From Larix kaempferi (Eukaryota; Streptophyta; Pinopsida; Pinales; Pinaceae): a DNA stretch of 64,000 nucleotides. The stretch spans positions 7,944,501 to 8,008,500 of the forward strand of contig BSBM01000007.1 of NCBI GenBank assembly GCA_027924585.1. Reading direction: 5' to 3'. This document shows positions 1 through 10,984 of the stretch, piece by piece (within the stretch, counting starts at the first letter, position 1; each line of letters begins with the position of its first letter). Position numbers and translations under genes: made by a program. The notes beneath the pieces were generated by a model. It searched no databases. It was not told where the DNA came from and was given only the letters and a program-made list of their open reading frames with translations.

Positions 1-165
1 ATTGAGCTTCATCTTTCCATCATTTGCGACAAATGTGAATCTGGTGTTGCTGCTCCCTATGGGCTTGAGATCCATGATCTGCATGACTATATTAGATGGC
101 TTTGGGGAAGAAGGATTTGTGATCATAGCCTCCATGGCACTCGAGGTAATCATTTCCTTATCCAT
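1..165 (-). CDS. RPA70 (replication protein A large subunit) N-terminal-like fragment, partial
   Basis: An open frame starts at an ATG (complement of 163-165) and runs 55 codons off the left edge. Its pattern (a short helix-like 'AMEAMITNPSSPKP', then 'MQIMDLKPIGSSNTRFTF' and 'ANDGKMKLN') matches the start of RPA1-family N-terminal OB folds. In that family, 'KP.lQv.dlK.ig...ryrf..sDG' is the usual signature. RPA70 binds single-stranded DNA in replication and repair, and plant Helitrons also carry RPA1-like genes. The fragment abuts the decayed gypsy element, whose protease-RT linker similarity ends near 200-260. It may be a host exon, a captured exon or Helitron sequence. Only one domain edge is visible, so the assignment is by motif alone. 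Confidence 0.42.
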   Translation of the reverse strand, partial: MDKEMITSSAMEAMITNPSSPKPSNIVMQIMDLKPIGSSNTRFTFVANDGKMKLN

Positions 166-199
166 AGCTCTTTGTTCCCTACAATCCTGTGCAGAATGG

Positions 200-1864
200 A
201 GCAGGAATAACGACCGATTGGCAGTGGTGCCATTTGATCCGAGGATGTGGGATGTAGGTGCATTGGGTAATGCAGTTCCTGTGATGAGGTTAATAACATG
301 GTCTATGTGGTGATAGGGGGGGAGTCTAGTAAGGGTTTGGAATACATCGAAAAAATTTTGGAGGAGAGGAGACATGGATTTTGGGATGGGATGAGGGGTG
401 TTGTTTGGTTGAATGGGGAGGACAAGAAAAAGAGATACACACTGCTTGAGATGGATATGAGGAATTTTTTTTGTGTTGGCTTGGGTTTTGGTGGGGCGGT
501 TGTAAGGATATAGGTGTGGATAAACTTGGTAAGTTTATATTAACGATATTTGGCAGTATAAATGGCATTTCGTTGGTCCTGGAAAGGGAGGCCGAGAATT
601 AAGTCAGCAGAATCTAATGGTGGTACATCACAGAGTACAGAGTCTTTAAATTGACCGATGGAAAATGTTACAAGCAATGATGAGAAACTAGTAGATGAGG
701 AACATCCTTTTGGACCCATCCTAGATGATATGATTTCAAGTGAGGAGTGGTGGGTAGATGGAGGCGTTGCACTAGCTCTCGTGAAACCAAATATTTCTCG
801 CTGCCGTTGTCCATGGTGAGCAAGGCCAAGGAATTTTTTATTTGGAAATTATGAGTAAAGAGGGATAGGGTAGATGAGTTGGAATATTCAGATGTCATTA
901 AGATCAATGAGGGATCTACTTCAGTAGGATTCTCAATAGAAACCTCATCAATGTCATCTACAGGTTGCGATGAAGTAGCTTTTGTGCATATATTTTTGTT
1001 GGTCTTGAGAGATTGTAAAACACAACAATCTGAAGTGTTGTGGGAATTATTCCTTTGGAAGGAACACCACTGTGTATTGGAATTTTTGTTGGTAGGACGA
1101 GTGGAGGGAAAGCGAGAAGTATTGGGTGTGGGAGTTTGTGAAGCAGAGGGATTCTGGTTGGGACATGATTGAGGAGTACCACCTCGAGGAGCAATCTTCC
1201 TTTCAACTGCCAATGCTCTTTGAAAAGCTTTATCTAATGTAGAATTTTCAAACAACTCAACTTCTCTACGGAACTAAACCAATAAACTAGAATTAAATTT
1301 TAGGAATAATACACCTTTTGGGTCTGGAATGTGTAACAGCAGTCGAAGTTTGGAGAAGTATGCAATATAGCCTTATACCCCTTGTGTAGGTAGTTGGTGG
1401 AGTTGGTGCCAGCGGATCCATAAATACTGAAGATACCCAAGTGGATAAAAATGATGTCTCAATGCTTCACACATGCAAGCCCAAGTGTTGATTGGTTGAG
1501 AAGAAGAAGCCTCTGTTGAGGCGCCAATGTCTATTACCAAGGTGGTATTTTCTTGCTCTATGTCCCACCAAGTTTGAGCAAGTCCTTCCAACTGTAGCGC
1601 TAGAATCTATAGCTTTCTCTCTTCAGTAAGGCCAGTGGAAGTACTAAAATAGGTGGAAATCCTATAGATCCATGAATCCACCGCTTCTCCATTTGTTTGG
1701 CCAGCGAATTTAGGGAGCTAGAACTGAGTATCTAATCGGCATGGATTTAGGTTGGTCTCTTGTTGCATCCTCATTAACTCATTGAGAACAAATGTGAGGT
1801 CTTGGACTGTATTAGAGGCGTTTGAATCAGAATCAGTGGCCAATGGATCTCTTCTAGGAGGCAT
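200..1864 (-). pseudogene. Ty3/gypsy gag-protease-linker, decayed
   Basis: Reading the minus strand from an ATG at 1864 gives a gag start, then a stop near 1720. The core gag motif follows ('LAQTWWDIE', 'ALRHHFYPLGYLQYLW', 'QLPTQGV', about 1373-1591). After this comes a basic region with a degenerate zinc knuckle (C-x7-H-x4-C, about 1030-1060). Next is a protease-like stretch with 'TMDNGSEKYLVSRELV' and 'YHLGWVQKDVP' (about 690-800); the active-site triad reads DNG instead of DSG/DTG. Further down is an 'F.DVFQ...IDHVINLITG' linker (about 245-330), which normally precedes reverse transcriptase. Stops and frameshifts occur throughout, so it is non-functional. RT, RNase H and integrase are missing to the left. 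It is the body of the element whose primer site is at 2204-2215. Confidence 0.7.
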
Positions 1865-2203
1865 CTTGTGAAGTATGAAGGATTGGAGGCCAAATTTTGG
1901 AGATAGAATTGATTGATGCTCTGTATTAAGTACAGAGGGAACAATGCACTGTGGGGTTGCTATAGGCTTACGAAATAAAGGATTGGCTAGAGGGAGAGAT
2001 CTGTGGGCATGAATACCTGTGAATCTCCTCTCTTATAGTGGAGATCTGTGAGTGCCTTGGGAAAGATATTTGAATCCACCATCAACTGTAGGAAATCCTA
2101 AGAAGGGTGTGAGATCTATTAGAAATCATGAAAACTCAAAAAAAAAAAAAAAGATGTTAAGAAAACCGTTAGTGCATATCTTTCTTCTCCTTCGGATCTT
2201 GCA

Positions 2204-2215
2204 GCTCTGATACCA
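2204..2215 (-). other. Primer-binding site, tRNA-iMet type
   Basis: On the minus strand the sequence reads TGGTATCAGAGC. This is the classic plant LTR-retrotransposon primer site, complementary to the 3' end of initiator methionine tRNA. It lies two bases after the probable LTR end and 340 bases before the gag start. Confidence 0.85.
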
Positions 2216-2217
2216 AT

Positions 2218-2899
2218 TGATCTCCAATTCGTGTAAGGATATATGAGCTTCTTTTGGGGTAGCGTTGCAGATGCTAGGAATGATCTTGAGGTAGAGAGAA
2301 CTGGGCGTGAGATAGAAAGGCGTTAATGGGGCAGTGTATATGGAATAGCCTGAATAAGGAGAGACATGAAGGAAGAGAGGTGTGAATGGAGCAATGTGAA
2401 TGGAGCTTGTCGTGATTGGAAGAGAGGTGTGAATGAGGTGAGAAGCGTGAAGGAGTCTGGACATGAATGGGGCCGCTTGAATGGAGTTAGGTGTGAATGG
2501 AAGAGATGAAGTTGCATGTATTTGGGAGGATGGAGCAACGTGAAGGTGGGAGGAGTTGTAGTTGCGTAGATATGGGAGGATGGAGCAGAAGGTGGGAGGA
2601 GTGTAGCGTGAAGGCTGAAGGAGTGGGCAGCGTAAAGGCTGGAGTTTGCAGCTGCATGAACAGTGGAGTAGTGGAGCAGCGTGAAGATTGGGGTTTGCAG
2701 GATGTGTGAGGCTGGAGGAGTGGGCGCACAAGCAGCTGGAAGAGTGGCAATTGGAAGAGAGCGTTGAGATGAATGCTAGGCGTGGATGTTGTGTGAGGGA
2801 AGCATGAAGATTGGGCATGAATGCAGAACCAAGGGGTGGCCCAGAAAGAGTCCTCAATTTGAACAACACAACTGAATTTGAACAATGGAAATTACAACA
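2218..2899 (-). repeat. LTR of the left gypsy element (approximate limits)
   Basis: The inner end is set by the primer site (minus strand ...GGAGATCA then AT then the primer site). The outer end is inferred from a TGTTGT at 2899 on the minus strand. Length is about 680 bp. Only one LTR lies in the window, so the outer limit is uncertain. Confidence 0.5.
2330..2760. repeat. Degenerate GTGAATGGAG-type minisatellite inside the LTR
   Basis: Variants of 'GTGAATGGAGC', 'GTGAAGG' and 'GGAGGATGGAGCA' recur at irregular 20-40 base spacing. On the minus strand this makes long pyrimidine-rich open frames with no family similarity. They are treated as an effect of the repeat and not as genes. Confidence 0.55.
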
Positions 2900-3361
2900 C
2901 CTATCTTCCTTTTAAATAGAATTGTAGTAAAGGCACTGAAGCAATTGTTGATATTCAGGAAGGTTTTGGGAAATTGAGATTATTGGGCTCTGAGACAAAA
3001 CATTGAAGTGTGACTCCTGAATTGGATTTACTAAAGTTGGGTATGATTTAGGGATTGACAACCAACAATGACACTTCATTTTAGTGTATACATTTGTCAA
3101 AGTAAGTACAGTCAATAAAATCATTTTAATGTATACTTCTGAAAAACGAATTGAAGGGTCCCTTATCCATTTCCGTAAATTCTTCATTTTATAGATGAGT
3201 CGAGAGTATCAAGTCCCTCATTGTCGCTGATTGATGATGGCCAATGTGTTGTACTCTGAGTGACCAATTTGGGAAGATGCAAATATTTATTACTAATATT
3301 AGAATTTGGTGTTTTGACTCCGAGTGATTAATATCTTAGAATTTTGGGTGGATTACCATCT
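2900..3361. other. No recognisable feature
   Basis: AT-rich sequence between the LTR and a dispersed repeat. No coding similarity, structural RNA or transposon terminus was seen. Confidence 0.5.
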
Positions 3362-3660
3362 ATTTTTTCCTAGATTGGTGGATGGAACAAGTTTCTTATC
3401 CAAATTAATTTTATGTAAGTCATTCAAAATTTGAAATAAACAATTATAAAAAAAAAGATAAAAAATAATTGGTAATTGATGCATGGATAACTTGTAACTG
3501 ATGCATGGATAAGTAGTGAAGGACAACCATTTAATTAAAGAAGGTAACACTTAGCAGAGACATAGATAATATGAGAACAAGTAACTGAGACATAGATAAT
3601 ATAAGAACAAGTAACAAATAGCATGCTCATAACACTTAACTACCTCCCACAAGTTAAATA
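3362..3660 (+). repeat. Dispersed direct repeat, copy 1
   Basis: Shares an ordered set of blocks with 5018-5280. These include 'TTTTCCTAGATTG', 'GGATGGAACAAGT', 'AAAATTTGAAATAAACAAT', 'GTTGATGCATGGATAAC' (here TTGATGCATGGATAAC) and 'AAAGAAGGT'. The copies are diverged with small indels. Copy 1 also contains a short tandem duplication of an 'AGACATAGATAATAT.AGAAC' unit at about 3558-3615. No coding function is visible. Confidence 0.6.
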
Positions 3661-3715
3661 ACTATACTAAGTTATAGCTATACTAGTATAAAAAGGTGAT
3701 TAGCTCGACTCATTG

Positions 3716-4542
3716 GCTTTATTTTTCGAGGGGCATCAAAAAGTCGATTAGCTACTCATTTAGGGTACAAGGTCCTTGCACTTATCGAGCAAAGTCAGCA
3801 TCGAACCAGTGAGAGATGTTTGGTTCCGATATAGGATAATGATATGTTCGCTCCACTCTCCCTTATCTCTTGTTCCTGTTGAAGTTGGATGGATCATATT
3901 TGATCAGGTCCACTCATCTCAACTTTTTAAGAACGCACAGCCATAGTGATGACAGAATACTATAAACTTCGACGTTCCGTCGAGTGTGCATTGTATTTGC
4001 CTTGGAAAATGAAAAGATTAGGTTTGTGAGCTGGCATACAATAATAGTTACAAACACTATTGATGACAATGATTCACTACAAAACAACAAACGACAGCAT
4101 GATTTAGTTAAGTACAAGAGAAGTGTGTGGCGGGCCGGCGGCCTGGTGATTGCGTCCCATATCAATCCGTCTTTTCTTTTATATCATGTGCATATTGTAG
4201 GGAAGCTTCCAAAATAAATTAAAGTGGAAGAATAATGGAACATGGTTATTTGCAATTGGATTTCGATGGTCACAACTGAACCGAAATATGATTCATCAGG
4301 ATTTGAATTGAATATAAAAAAATCACGGTCCCTCGCAATTACTCTTTCGACTGTAACATTCCAGTATCTTTGCCTTGTCAAGCCTTTAATAATGACCTAG
4401 AAAGAGAATAGAGAAAGAAACCGCCTGGAATGTCTACTGGTTCAAAAATAAATTATATTCTCGAAGTACATTGAAAATGGATGAACTAGTAGGACCAGGT
4501 CCACATATCACCTCCAACACTTGGTATGGAGTCAAAATGTTA
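3716..4542 (+). repeat. Repeat X, copy 1 of a segmental duplication
   Basis: From 'TTGGCTTTATTTTTCGAGGG' to 'CAAAATGTTATAC', this block matches 27376-28503 in order and orientation, with indels. No protein similarity was found. Together with the LINE to its right it forms the duplicated block described under findings. Confidence 0.7.
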
Positions 4543-5017
4543 TACTTTTCCTATTTGAAGATATTTTTGTCCTGCTTGAGAAAGAAACAAATCCAAAGTG
4601 ACATAGTTCGACGTAGGTTGATGGGATGGCAAGAAATTTTTTCACTAGTAAGTATATTAAGATTGGATTAAACATTTTATATTGGACTTTTGTTCTTTGG
4701 TTCAATTCGCGAGCATGTGAGGTTTAGGGGTTCAATTCCTCAGCCTGAGTAGGGGTAACTCATTCCTTTCAATAACTTCTTATAACTTCTTGTGGGCTCT
4801 AAACTATAATTCAAAATGTAGAATATTTAACCTTAGAAGAATAAAAACTTTAAAAATCAAAATTTAATAAAAACTTTTGAATGGAAACTCTATATATAAT
4901 ATATATAGCTATATTTTATTTCATAGTTATTAATAATATTAAAATTTTATGTTTGATTTAAAATATTTAGTATAATATATTTACACCTATAGGTGTTTAG
5001 AATTTGGGGTGCACTGC
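4543..5017. other. AT-rich interval with a possible tRNA-like box
   Basis: Mostly AT-rich. At about 4727-4740 a 'GGGGTTCAATTCCTC' resembles an RNA polymerase III B box (GGTTCRANYCC). It is preceded by a GCGAGCATG stretch, as in tRNA-derived SINEs, but no full SINE can be delimited. Nothing else was seen. Confidence 0.3.
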
Positions 5018-5278
5018 TTTTCCTAGATTGAAGGAGGATGGAACAAGTGGATTGTCTAGATTGATTTTATGGGTGTCGTTTAAAATTTGAAATAAACAAT
5101 TATATAAAAAAGAAATATAAAAAAATAATTGTAGTTGATGCATGGATAACACATAGTGATAGAAAACTCATTTAACTAAAGAAGGTGGCAAGTAGCTAAT
5201 ATATAAACAACATGTGATTATAGCTAAGCATAGAAAACAAGTAACCTATAACTTTTTCATGAAACTTAACTCGTGACC
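5018..5278 (+). repeat. Dispersed direct repeat, copy 2
   Basis: Second copy of the repeat at 3362-3660, ending directly at the poly-T tract where the LINE begins. It may be the sequence the LINE inserted into. Confidence 0.55.
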
Positions 5279-5724
5279 TTTTTTTTTCCATAGAAAAAAA
5301 ATCCTATTTTATTTTCATATGAAAGAAAAAATACATACTTGAGGTGTCTCTACACTTCATAGATTACATTCATCTAGTTTTCTGCAATATACTCTTCACA
5401 TTTTCTATTACATCATGGTGTTTTCCATTTTTGGATTTAAATTCTCAGATTACATTGATCTAGTTTTCTGCAGTACATTCTTCACAATTTCTATTACATC
5501 ATAGTGTTTTCTATTTTTGGATTTAAAAAGATTCTTTAAAAACAAAAAAGTGAAATATTTTACTCCTCAAGATAGAGAGCAACTTTCAAAATTTACTTTT
5601 GATATGCCCATTCTTATCCTTGTGATCATTAATTTGCCTATGTTTATCTTGAGCCCCTCCTTTGATAATCTATCAACTTGTTCATTTAGTTCTCAAAATA
5701 TGACAGATCTGGAATGAATTGAAA

Positions 5725-6094
5725 GCTCATGTTAGCTCTCGAAGCTTTGACCTAATTCCTTACAAATTTAAATTCAAAATTTTCTTTTTCCCACTCATGA
5801 AATGACTCCATAATGGAGAATCCCCATATACTTGTAGTTCCTGAATACCTTCTTCACCATCCAAATAAAGAAGAATCTCGACCTCCTGCTATATTATGTC
5901 CCGTTACCAAGATTAGCTTTGGAATTTATAGTATGATGTTCATAGATTTTCAAAATTCCCTCCAATACACAAATATTGTTTTCACATTCTCCATCAAACC
6001 ATCCCCTACACCCATTTTCTTCTGATTCTAATTCTTTTATTATTCTCACCCTTTTCCGATGCTCCTTTTCTTTGAAAGATGACTGCATTGCCAT
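5725..6094 (-). pseudogene. RNase H domain of LINE-A
   Basis: The minus strand reads 'GCRGWFDGECE', 'GILKIYEHH', 'NLGNGT' followed by two stops, then 'VEILLYLDGEEGI', 'LQVYGDS'. These correspond to the beta-1 Asp ('WFDG'), Glu (VE) and second Asp ('GDS') of the RNase H module at the C-terminus of many plant L1 elements. That module removes RNA from the cDNA hybrid. The catalytic positions remain but the frame is broken. Confidence rests on the order of the three acidic motifs after the zf-RVT segment. Confidence 0.6.
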
Positions 6095-6462
6095 TAGTCT
6101 TGTTGTTACTTGAAAATATGGTATTTGCTTATCCTCGAAAACACTGTAGTTTCATGCAATCTATATTCCCCATAGAGCTACAAAAGGAACACATTTAATA
6201 GCTTTCAACTCATTTTTCTTAAACCACTACTCCAAACAATCAACTATTGTTGTTGCTTCCCAAATATTTTATAATTGGAGACCCTCACCAATACTATTCC
6301 AAACTTGTCTTGAGTATGAACAACTTAGAAAAACATGCTTTATGTTTTATTCTTCCATGAAGCATAGAGTACAAATGCTAGGCTTAGATATATTTCTTTA
6401 TAATATTATCCCATGTAAGTGTCTTCCCTCTCAAGTTCAACCACATGAAAAGTTTACATTTT

Positions 6463-8135
6463 GATGTAGGGGAATCCAAGCCCAAGGGAAACAGTCGGGC
6501 ATGATCGACAAAATACTCCCAGAGAACGGTCGACGATCTCTCGGATAAAGGGTGATAGTCAATAGAAGGTAGTGAATCATGGGGTTTTCAACAAACTAAG
6601 GTCGATGGCCGATAACCAGACAAAGTAATGAAATGGTCGGAGTTTATATCGACTAGACAAAGAAGGCAGTCGAGGGTCGACAACATACAATCGATGAGGA
6701 TTGGTTGAGATAGAGGCCAAGGAGAGTGACAAAATGAGTCACTTGTAGAGGATGAATTCCTTCTGGAAGAAGAGAGGGGCAATTGACCCAGATGGTCAAT
6801 GAATGGCCAAGAGTAGACTTTCGTCGAAGAACCAAGTTGTATCGAAGTCGAGACTAGTGAGAGGACTAGGTGATTCAGTGATGACGTCGACGTAAAGTAT
6901 GTCGACTACATCAAAGTGGTCGAAGGATGAAGATGATGAAGACCAAAAGATTTCGAAGGGATCGATGGCTGAGTTGCTGGGCTGGTTCGATGCAAGAATA
7001 CCAACCAGTGAAATGATTGAGTGCCTAAGAGGAAGGAGCCGACGTAGCATGGCGATGACTAAGTTACAGTCAAAGACGAGAGCAACTACGATTGGGAAAG
7101 AAAGAAATGACGTCTAGTCATTGGATCAAATGCAACTGAAGGAGAGGCAACTGAAACTGAAGTCGCTGAAGAAGTGTCGAACAAAGGATCGACATAGTGT
7201 GCTGAGTGTAATTTGACCACTCAGAGTATAGTTGGTCGACGGAGTACCAATTGATCCTAGGAGGATGAGTCGAAGATGATCAACAAAAGAAGGTCGACCA
7301 GGGGGATTTCCAACGACCAATAGTGCGAGGGAGACTGGAACACGAAGCTAGGTAGTCGAGCAGGAAGCTATTGAATTAGGGTCGACAGGAGCGAAAGTCA
7401 AAGGAGTCGAATGTCGAACATCGAAACCGACAAAAGCGGAAAAGGCCAACTGAACGGGGGATGGGGCAGACTGGTAGCCGTAGAGACTAACTCAATCTGA
7501 CAAGTTAAGTCAAGGACTCACAAAGCACAGAATGGTCGACATGGCATAGAGGACAGTGATAAGACTGACCACTGTGGAAAAGTCAGAGAGGTGCAGGATT
7601 CAAGGAAACATACCTACAGTCATTGTGGGTTGTTGAGGAAGTTAATGGCAGTTAAGAAGGTGTTTGAGACCAGTTTAGTTGTCTCCATAGGAAGAGGTTG
7701 TGTATTATGGTCAAGGGGCACTGAAAAATGTAGGATCCATCGGATTAGAAGTCAAGCGGTAGACAGAGAAGGACGTCTCGGGGAAGCCAGTCAGAGTGGA
7801 ACTCAAGAACAACAATAGAGCAAGGTAGAATACTGGTGTGGAGGCATAGAGGAAGGGATCACTCAATCGATCATTCTTTCGTTCAATAGATGATCAGAAG
7901 AAGAAGAGGATCCCGCATAGGGAGAAATATATTGAGAAAACAGATATTTACTTATGTATATTGTAACAGGCTAAGGTCGACTTGTTCATTGCTTTGTATG
8001 TAACATTGTAATCAGTTCAAGTAATAGAAGCCAAATTCTTGGCATTCCAGTTCACGTTTAGTCTATGTGAGAGTTTGTGTGATTAACTGTGTATTATAGT
8101 TAAGCAAGAGGGTCCGACCAACCCGCCCTTGTGTG
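6463..8135. mobile_element. Unclassified 1.67 kb insertion in LINE-A
   Basis: The segment is flanked by a perfect 7-bp direct repeat, ACATTTT (6456-6462 and 8136-8142). Removing it with one repeat restores the LINE frame across the junction (minus strand '...KNVKLFMWL'). The interior is rich in GTCGAC/GGTCGA motifs and lacks long ORFs. Its ends are GATGTAGGGG and CTTGTGTG, and the last 250 bases look like an LTR 3' region. A solo LTR or a non-autonomous element are both possible, because neither TG..CA with 5-bp duplication nor inverted termini fit cleanly. Confidence 0.6.
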
Positions 8136-10190
8136 ACATTTTTTGGTGTTATATCCTTCCAAACTACCTCCCACCACCATAGTTTATTTTTGTCCGAATT
8201 TCCCATAATAGCTTGTATGCCAACTTCACTAAGTATCTTCTTCCTTCCTTATTTCCTGTTAATATTAAAGTATCTAAATCTATGTTTAGCTTGATAAAAC
8301 CTCTGTACATTTATGCCTTACATTTATTCCATTCATTTTCCAAGTCCCCTTCTAATAGTAGAGAGTTCGTTGATCTCCATCCCTAGCAATAACCTTTGTC
8401 TATATCTATATAATTGCCACCTCACTAATATAATATATACCTTGTTCATTTACCATGTTGATCATCTCATGTGAGAGGATAATTTGATTACTGCATCCCA
8501 TTATCCCATCATCCCAAGTATAAAATTTAAGCGATTGCCCGGTTTCCAAGCTAATAAATCTCCAATGGCTAGAAATGAAGATAGTGTGGCCTTCCAAAAC
8601 ATGGAACCACCTGTGAATATTTTATTTCGATTTCTTATCGAAGCTATAAAGACATCTCCATTAAGATACTTAGTGTAAATTATTGATTTCCATTTTCCTT
8701 CTTTTGTGATTAAAGACCAGACTGATTTTGTAGTTGAAGATATACCAAACTTGTTTATCTCTTTCAAACCTCATCCTCCTTATTCTTTTTTCTTAGTTAT
8801 AATATTCCATGCAACCCAGTAAATACATGTATCAGCTTTCCCCCTCCATAAAAAATTAAAAAAAATATTCCTCAACTTGTTAAGAACTACTTTTAGGGTG
8901 TATGCTATTATCATCCAGTAGACTAGAATAGCATTTAATACTGTTTGTATCAGTGTTACCTTCCCATCTCTTGAAAGAAACCTATTACACCAAAAACTGA
9001 TATGACTCTCTACTTTTGAAATCATCCATTCTCAGTCTAAATTTCTATAATTATCTGGATTCGAATAAAACCCCAAATATTTAAAACCTTTTGTTAATTA
9101 TTTATGGTCCATCAACATTTTATCTTGAAAAGTATGAAGTTGTTGGTATTCTATAACAAAATGATAACAAGTTGATTTATCAAAGTTTATCTCCATACAT
9201 GTCGCTAAGCAAAACCATCTAGGATTTCTTTGATTTTGCAGTCTTCCTCTGTATTGTCACCAAGGAACGGTAAGGCACCATCGAAAAGAAGGACATGAGT
9301 TACACTTACCTCAAGACCAAAGCTAATCCATGAATCCTATTGAGTGATTTAGCAATCTGAGGTGATTTGTCATGTCCTTTCATCACTATCAAGAACAAGT
9401 ATGGTGACAGTGGCAAAGGTACCTTAAACCTCTTGAATATTTGAAAAAAAATTATGTCGCTCCATTAATTATCAGAGAAAAATTAACTGTAGGTATGCAC
9501 GTCCAAATCCAGTTCACCATCCCCACTAACATGCCTATCTAAATTAGAAACAATGTTATATAAATCCAATTGGTACGATCATAAACCTTTGAAACATCTA
9601 ATTTAATAACCTTTGCAAGATTCTCTTTAACCTTGATTGTATGGATACTTTCCTACGTTAGCCCCACTACTTCATGAATATGCCTACCATCCAAAAAACC
9701 CAATTGTTATGCTGATATATTTGTTGAAAAGACTTGCTTTAGTCTTTTAGCTATTATCTTCGAAATGATTTTATAATTTGCATTACATAATGATATTGGC
9801 CTGAAATCCAGGAAAGATGTTGGGAAATAAACTTTTGGTATAAGAACTAAGAAGGTAGTGTTAAAACCGGATGGCATCCTTCCTAAAATTCTAATGTATT
9901 CAATAAACCTTAGTAGATCCACTCCCAATAACTCAAAAAAAGCTAGGAAAAACTCAAAAGTCTAGCCATCCAGGCCTGGATGTTTTTCCTTTTTTCCTTT
10001 TTATCTTTACCCAAAGTAAATTCCAGTTCCTCTAGAGAAATTGGTACAAAAATATTGTCATTTTCATTTCCATTTATCCATCTTGGAAAACAAGAGCATG
10101 TTTTAACTATCTTTGCAAAATTATCAACTTCAGGTTTAGTATAAATGCTATTGGGTGAAAATGTGAACTTGGGAAACACTTTTATGACAA

Positions 10191-10984
10191 CGGAGTGAAA
10201 AAAAAACTAGTGTGCATGGATGATCACATGAAAAAAATTCAACCTCAAACTCTAGGCCGAGAGTTTGTGAGAGTTCAAACTCTCGTTCGAGAGTTTAATA
10301 AAAATCTAGGCCAAGAGTTTGAACCAATCCACGCATTGTATTTTTACAAAAAATCTCGGATGAGAGTTTGAACTAAACTCTCGGTCGAGAGCTTGGAAGA
10401 TATTTTTTTGGCCAAGAGTTCATGGTCAACAAAACCTGCGAAAATATCTGGCATCTTTCTGAAACCTTCAACTTCAGCAAGCCCAAACCCTTGAAAATTT
10501 TAAATATTATTTGTGAGACTTGGTAGCAATGGATTCATATTTGAATCTAGTTTCCAATGATATAATAATTATTTCATTTCGATTTGAATTTTTATTTATT
10601 AATAATTTTTTTCTAGACCTTATCCCTTAAGAATTTTATTACTCTGAAAATCACCCGAAATGAAAATTCAATATCATAACAAAGACAACACCAAAAAATT
10701 TGAAATCTTCACAGAGATCTATCTTGCCCCATCCTCTTCAAAAGTGTACTTTTAGTTTTTTCAATAAGAGTCACACTAAAAATAAAATTGAAGCTTACCA
10801 ACATGTGTCGATAAGGCACTATTTTATGAACATATGCTATTTTGATAAATAATAAAAATAGTTCTCAAGTTCAAAAAACCTCAAAATATAGTCCATGCAC
10901 AAGTGGACTGTGTATAGATTATGATCATTCATTGTTTAACCTAAAATGAATAACCATCTCTCAAAAAACTAGTGCTCAGGCTGG
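10191..10984. other. Non-coding interval
   Basis: AT-rich sequence between LINE-A and the Tat-like copy. It contains the AAACTCTCG/CGAGAGTTT motif cluster listed separately and no coding similarity. Confidence 0.5.
10240..10412. repeat. Cluster of CGAGAGTTT motifs, including a perfect palindrome
   Basis: 'CGAGAGTTT', 'CAAGAGTTTGAAC' and their complement 'AAACTCTCG' recur at least seven times. At 10277-10296 two 9-base arms (AAACTCTCG / CGAGAGTTT) flank a TT spacer, a perfect hairpin. A near copy lies at about 10376-10395. Function unknown. Confidence 0.6.

Larger units (their letters stand above)
5279..10190 (-). mobile_element. L1-type LINE with C-terminal RNase H (LINE-A), decayed
   Basis: On the minus strand (right to left) the L1 pol order is preserved. 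Early RT at 9707-10180 has 'NTTFLVLIPKV', 'FRPISLCNA.YKIISK' and 'AKRLK'. A damaged catalytic box lies near 9250-9290, where FFDD of the sister copy reads as LFDG. The post-RT connector at 8780-9025 has 'LSRDGKVTLIQTVLNA' and 'FFNFLWRG', followed by a 'WKATLSSFLAIGD' region at 8400-8767. A cysteine-rich zf-RVT segment lies at about 6290-6420. An RNase H module ends the order near 5730. The A-rich 3' tail is the T run at 5282-5290. The 5' part (endonuclease) is absent. Frameshifts and stops make it inactive, and a 1.67 kb insertion splits it. Confidence 0.8.

Noticed and set aside
2126-2885. Long minus-strand frames of 247 and 132 codons rich in S, H, P and L
   Set aside because: They translate a degenerate purine-rich minisatellite in an LTR and overlap in two frames, with no family signature.
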